A stretch of DNA of 6,387 bases. Source: Bacteroidota bacterium. Lineage in GTDB: Bacteria; Bacteroidota; Bacteroidia; Flavobacteriales_D; Crocinitomicaceae. The stretch spans positions 1 to 6,387 of the forward strand of contig JAJRQP010000311.1 of the NCBI GenBank assembly GCA_024280195.1. The letters run 5' to 3'. A program made the translations under genes and the position numbers. The notes beneath the pieces are model-generated. The model saw nothing but the letters and a program-made list of their open reading frames with translations. It did no database searches and was not told the origin of the DNA. Every line of letters begins with the position of its first letter. Position 1 is the stretch's first letter. Positions 5,141 through 6,387 of this stretch are shown in pieces.

Positions 5141-6376
5141 CTAAAGTTTTATAATTTTTTGTTGTGACAAGATTTCTCCGTTAGCATTAGTAGCCAATAA
5201 AAGATACACTCCAGAATTAAAGTTTTTGATGTTAATTTTGGTTGCAAAAGGATTTTTCATTACCAACTCTCCTGATAGTGAGTAGATGGCAATATTTTCT
5301 ATTTCCGTTGAAGTTGTTTTGATATTTAATACATCTGAAATTGGATTTGGATAAACACTGATCTCATTCTTTAACTCATCAATTGCTAATACTTGCGAAG
5401 GTGTATATTCGTAAAAAGAAGCTTTCTTTCCAGAGTTTCCTTTTCCCGTTCCAACATATCCTTTTCCATTGATACTAAAACCAACAGCTCCTTTTCTTCT
5501 TGATCCTCCATAATTTGCTCGAGCTACCCAAGAATCATTGGAAGGATTGTATTCCCATAAATCATCAAGTGCTCCACCATTTGTTCCCATACAAACAAAG
5601 CCTCTTGAACCAATAGAGAATGTTGCACTAGCAGCTCTTACACTTGAGGGCAGAGAACTTATTTGTGTCCATTGATTAGTGGCAGCACTAAATTCCCAAA
5701 AATCATTGTTATATAGATCTTGATCAGCACCAAGTCCAACATAACCTTTAAAACCGATGCTAAAACTTGCCATTTGATAGCGAACTCCAGCAGGAAAGTT
5801 AGCTAGTTGTGTCCATTGGTCAATTGATTCTTTGTATTCCCAAAGCTGGTTGGAATAATTATTAGGTCCCATTTTCCCTCCACAAACATATCCTTTAGAA
5901 TCGATAGAAAATGCAGTAGCAAAGTATATGCCTGAGCCAAATCCTCCTCCAGGGAAATCAGCTTTTTGAAGCCAAGAGTTGGTCAAGGGGTTGTATTGCC
6001 ACAAATCATTTAGTATTTGAGCGCCAACATCAGAAGAGTTAACAGTGTTAATTCCAGTTCCAACATAACCATTTGTTTCTGAAGCAAACGAAATCGCATT
6101 TCTTCTAACAGAACCAGGTAAAGTTGCAACCTGTGTCCAGGCATTAGTTGTAGGGTCAAATTTCCAGAAATCATTGTGAACTACTTCAGCAGTATCAATA
6201 CCCGTCCCGATGTAGCCGAAATTTCCAATAGAAAAACCGACAGCTCTTTCTCTTTTTAATCCGTTAGCAGTTGTGTCAGTTCCAAAATCAGACATACGAG
6301 TCCAAAAGTTCTCTGTCTGACTAAAAGAAATAAAACTAAAAAGTAGATAAACAAAAAGGATACAGTGTTGCTTCAT
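5141..6376 (-). CDS. Secreted kelch beta-propeller with T9SS type A sorting domain (first copy)
   Basis: This is the first gene of the probable operon, 411 residues. A Sec signal peptide (MKQHCILFVYLLFSFISFSQ, 1-20) precedes six kelch-type repeats starting near residues 42, 91, 149, 199, 247 and 293. Their pattern is AxxFSIxxxGYVGTG followed by NDLWEYNPxTNxWTQ. The third repeat lacks the starting Arg and carries a glycine-rich lead-in (FPGGGFGSGIYFATAF). The final repeat ends at YEYTPSQ without its tryptophan strand. FWTRMSDFG (24-32) after the signal peptide resembles that strand, suggesting six-blade closure. The C-terminal region (about 331-411) carries ISVYPNPISDVLNI, IAIYSLSGELV and FNSGVYLLLATNANGE, ending in KIIKL, typical of T9SS type A sorting domains. 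It is predicted to be secreted or surface-attached, function unknown. Only 11 bases lie upstream in the window, so the operon promoter is outside. Confidence 0.92.
   Translation of the reverse strand: MKQHCILFVYLLFSFISFSQTENFWTRMSDFGTDTTANGLKRERAVGFSIGNFGYIGTGIDTAEVVHNDFWKFDPTTNAWTQVATLPGSVRRNAISFASETNGYVGTGINTVNSSDVGAQILNDLWQYNPLTNSWLQKADFPGGGFGSGIYFATAFSIDSKGYVCGGKMGPNNYSNQLWEYKESIDQWTQLANFPAGVRYQMASFSIGFKGYVGLGADQDLYNNDFWEFSAATNQWTQISSLPSSVRAASATFSIGSRGFVCMGTNGGALDDLWEYNPSNDSWVARANYGGSRRKGAVGFSINGKGYVGTGKGNSGKKASFYEYTPSQVLAIDELKNEISVYPNPISDVLNIKTTSTEIENIAIYSLSGELVMKNPFATKINIKNFNSGVYLLLATNANGEILSQQKIIKL
5544..5565 (-). repeat. 22-base identity, partner of 4781-4802
   Basis: This is the second copy of the 22-base stretch, encoding DLWEYNP in the fifth repeat of the first kelch gene. 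Bases on both sides differ between the copies. It probably derives from the common ancestry of the two genes and is not an independent genetic element. Confidence 0.7.
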
Positions 6377-6387
6377 TATTTATTGAA

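Noticed and set aside
3937..6376. The two kelch genes as one gene split by a stop codon
   Set aside because: Each has its own signal peptide, six repeats and a C-terminal sorting domain, so they are two complete paralogues.
3937..6376. CRISPR array or short tandem DNA repeats from the regularly spaced motifs
   Set aside because: The spacing of about 140-160 bases reflects protein blades of 47-58 codons with diverged sequence; there are no identical direct repeats with unique spacers.

Overview
The window is AT-rich and carries six genes: five complete, and one cut by the left edge. It looks like chromosomal DNA from Bacteroidota, most likely a flavobacterium-like organism. The evidence is two secreted proteins ending in type IX secretion (T9SS) type A sorting domains, a DUF4907-type lipoprotein, start codons without Shine-Dalgarno sequences, and TAnnTTTG-like promoter elements. 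Genus cannot be resolved from this sequence.

Left part (1-2123): the minus strand carries the N-terminal half of an FAD/NAD(P)-dependent oxidoreductase (start at 673, C-terminus outside the window). A 434-base gap without a convincing gene follows, holding a long imperfect inverted repeat just downstream of the next gene. That gene is accA, the acetyl-CoA carboxylase carboxyltransferase alpha subunit, also on the minus strand.

Middle (2062-2975): accA and the plus-strand ispE (isoprenoid precursor kinase) diverge from a 62-base region. In it, two TAnnTTTG-like elements form an inverted repeat, so the two promoters would overlap. ispE ends in a hairpin followed by a T-tract that runs into the 3' end of a convergent gene.

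Right part (2965-6376): four minus-strand genes form a very tight probable operon. In transcription order they are a secreted kelch beta-propeller with a T9SS sorting domain, a second paralogous one, a small DUF4907-like lipoprotein, and an NfsB-like nitroreductase. The junctions are 1 nt, a 1-nt overlap and 1 nt, so translational coupling is likely. Both propellers show six repeats plus an N-terminal strand that seems to complete the last blade.

The housekeeping genes (accA, ispE) are ordinary. The least understood unit is the kelch-kelch-DUF4907 group with a cytoplasmic flavoenzyme attached. Its function cannot be read from the sequence, and I see no defence system, CRISPR array, mobile element or RNA gene.
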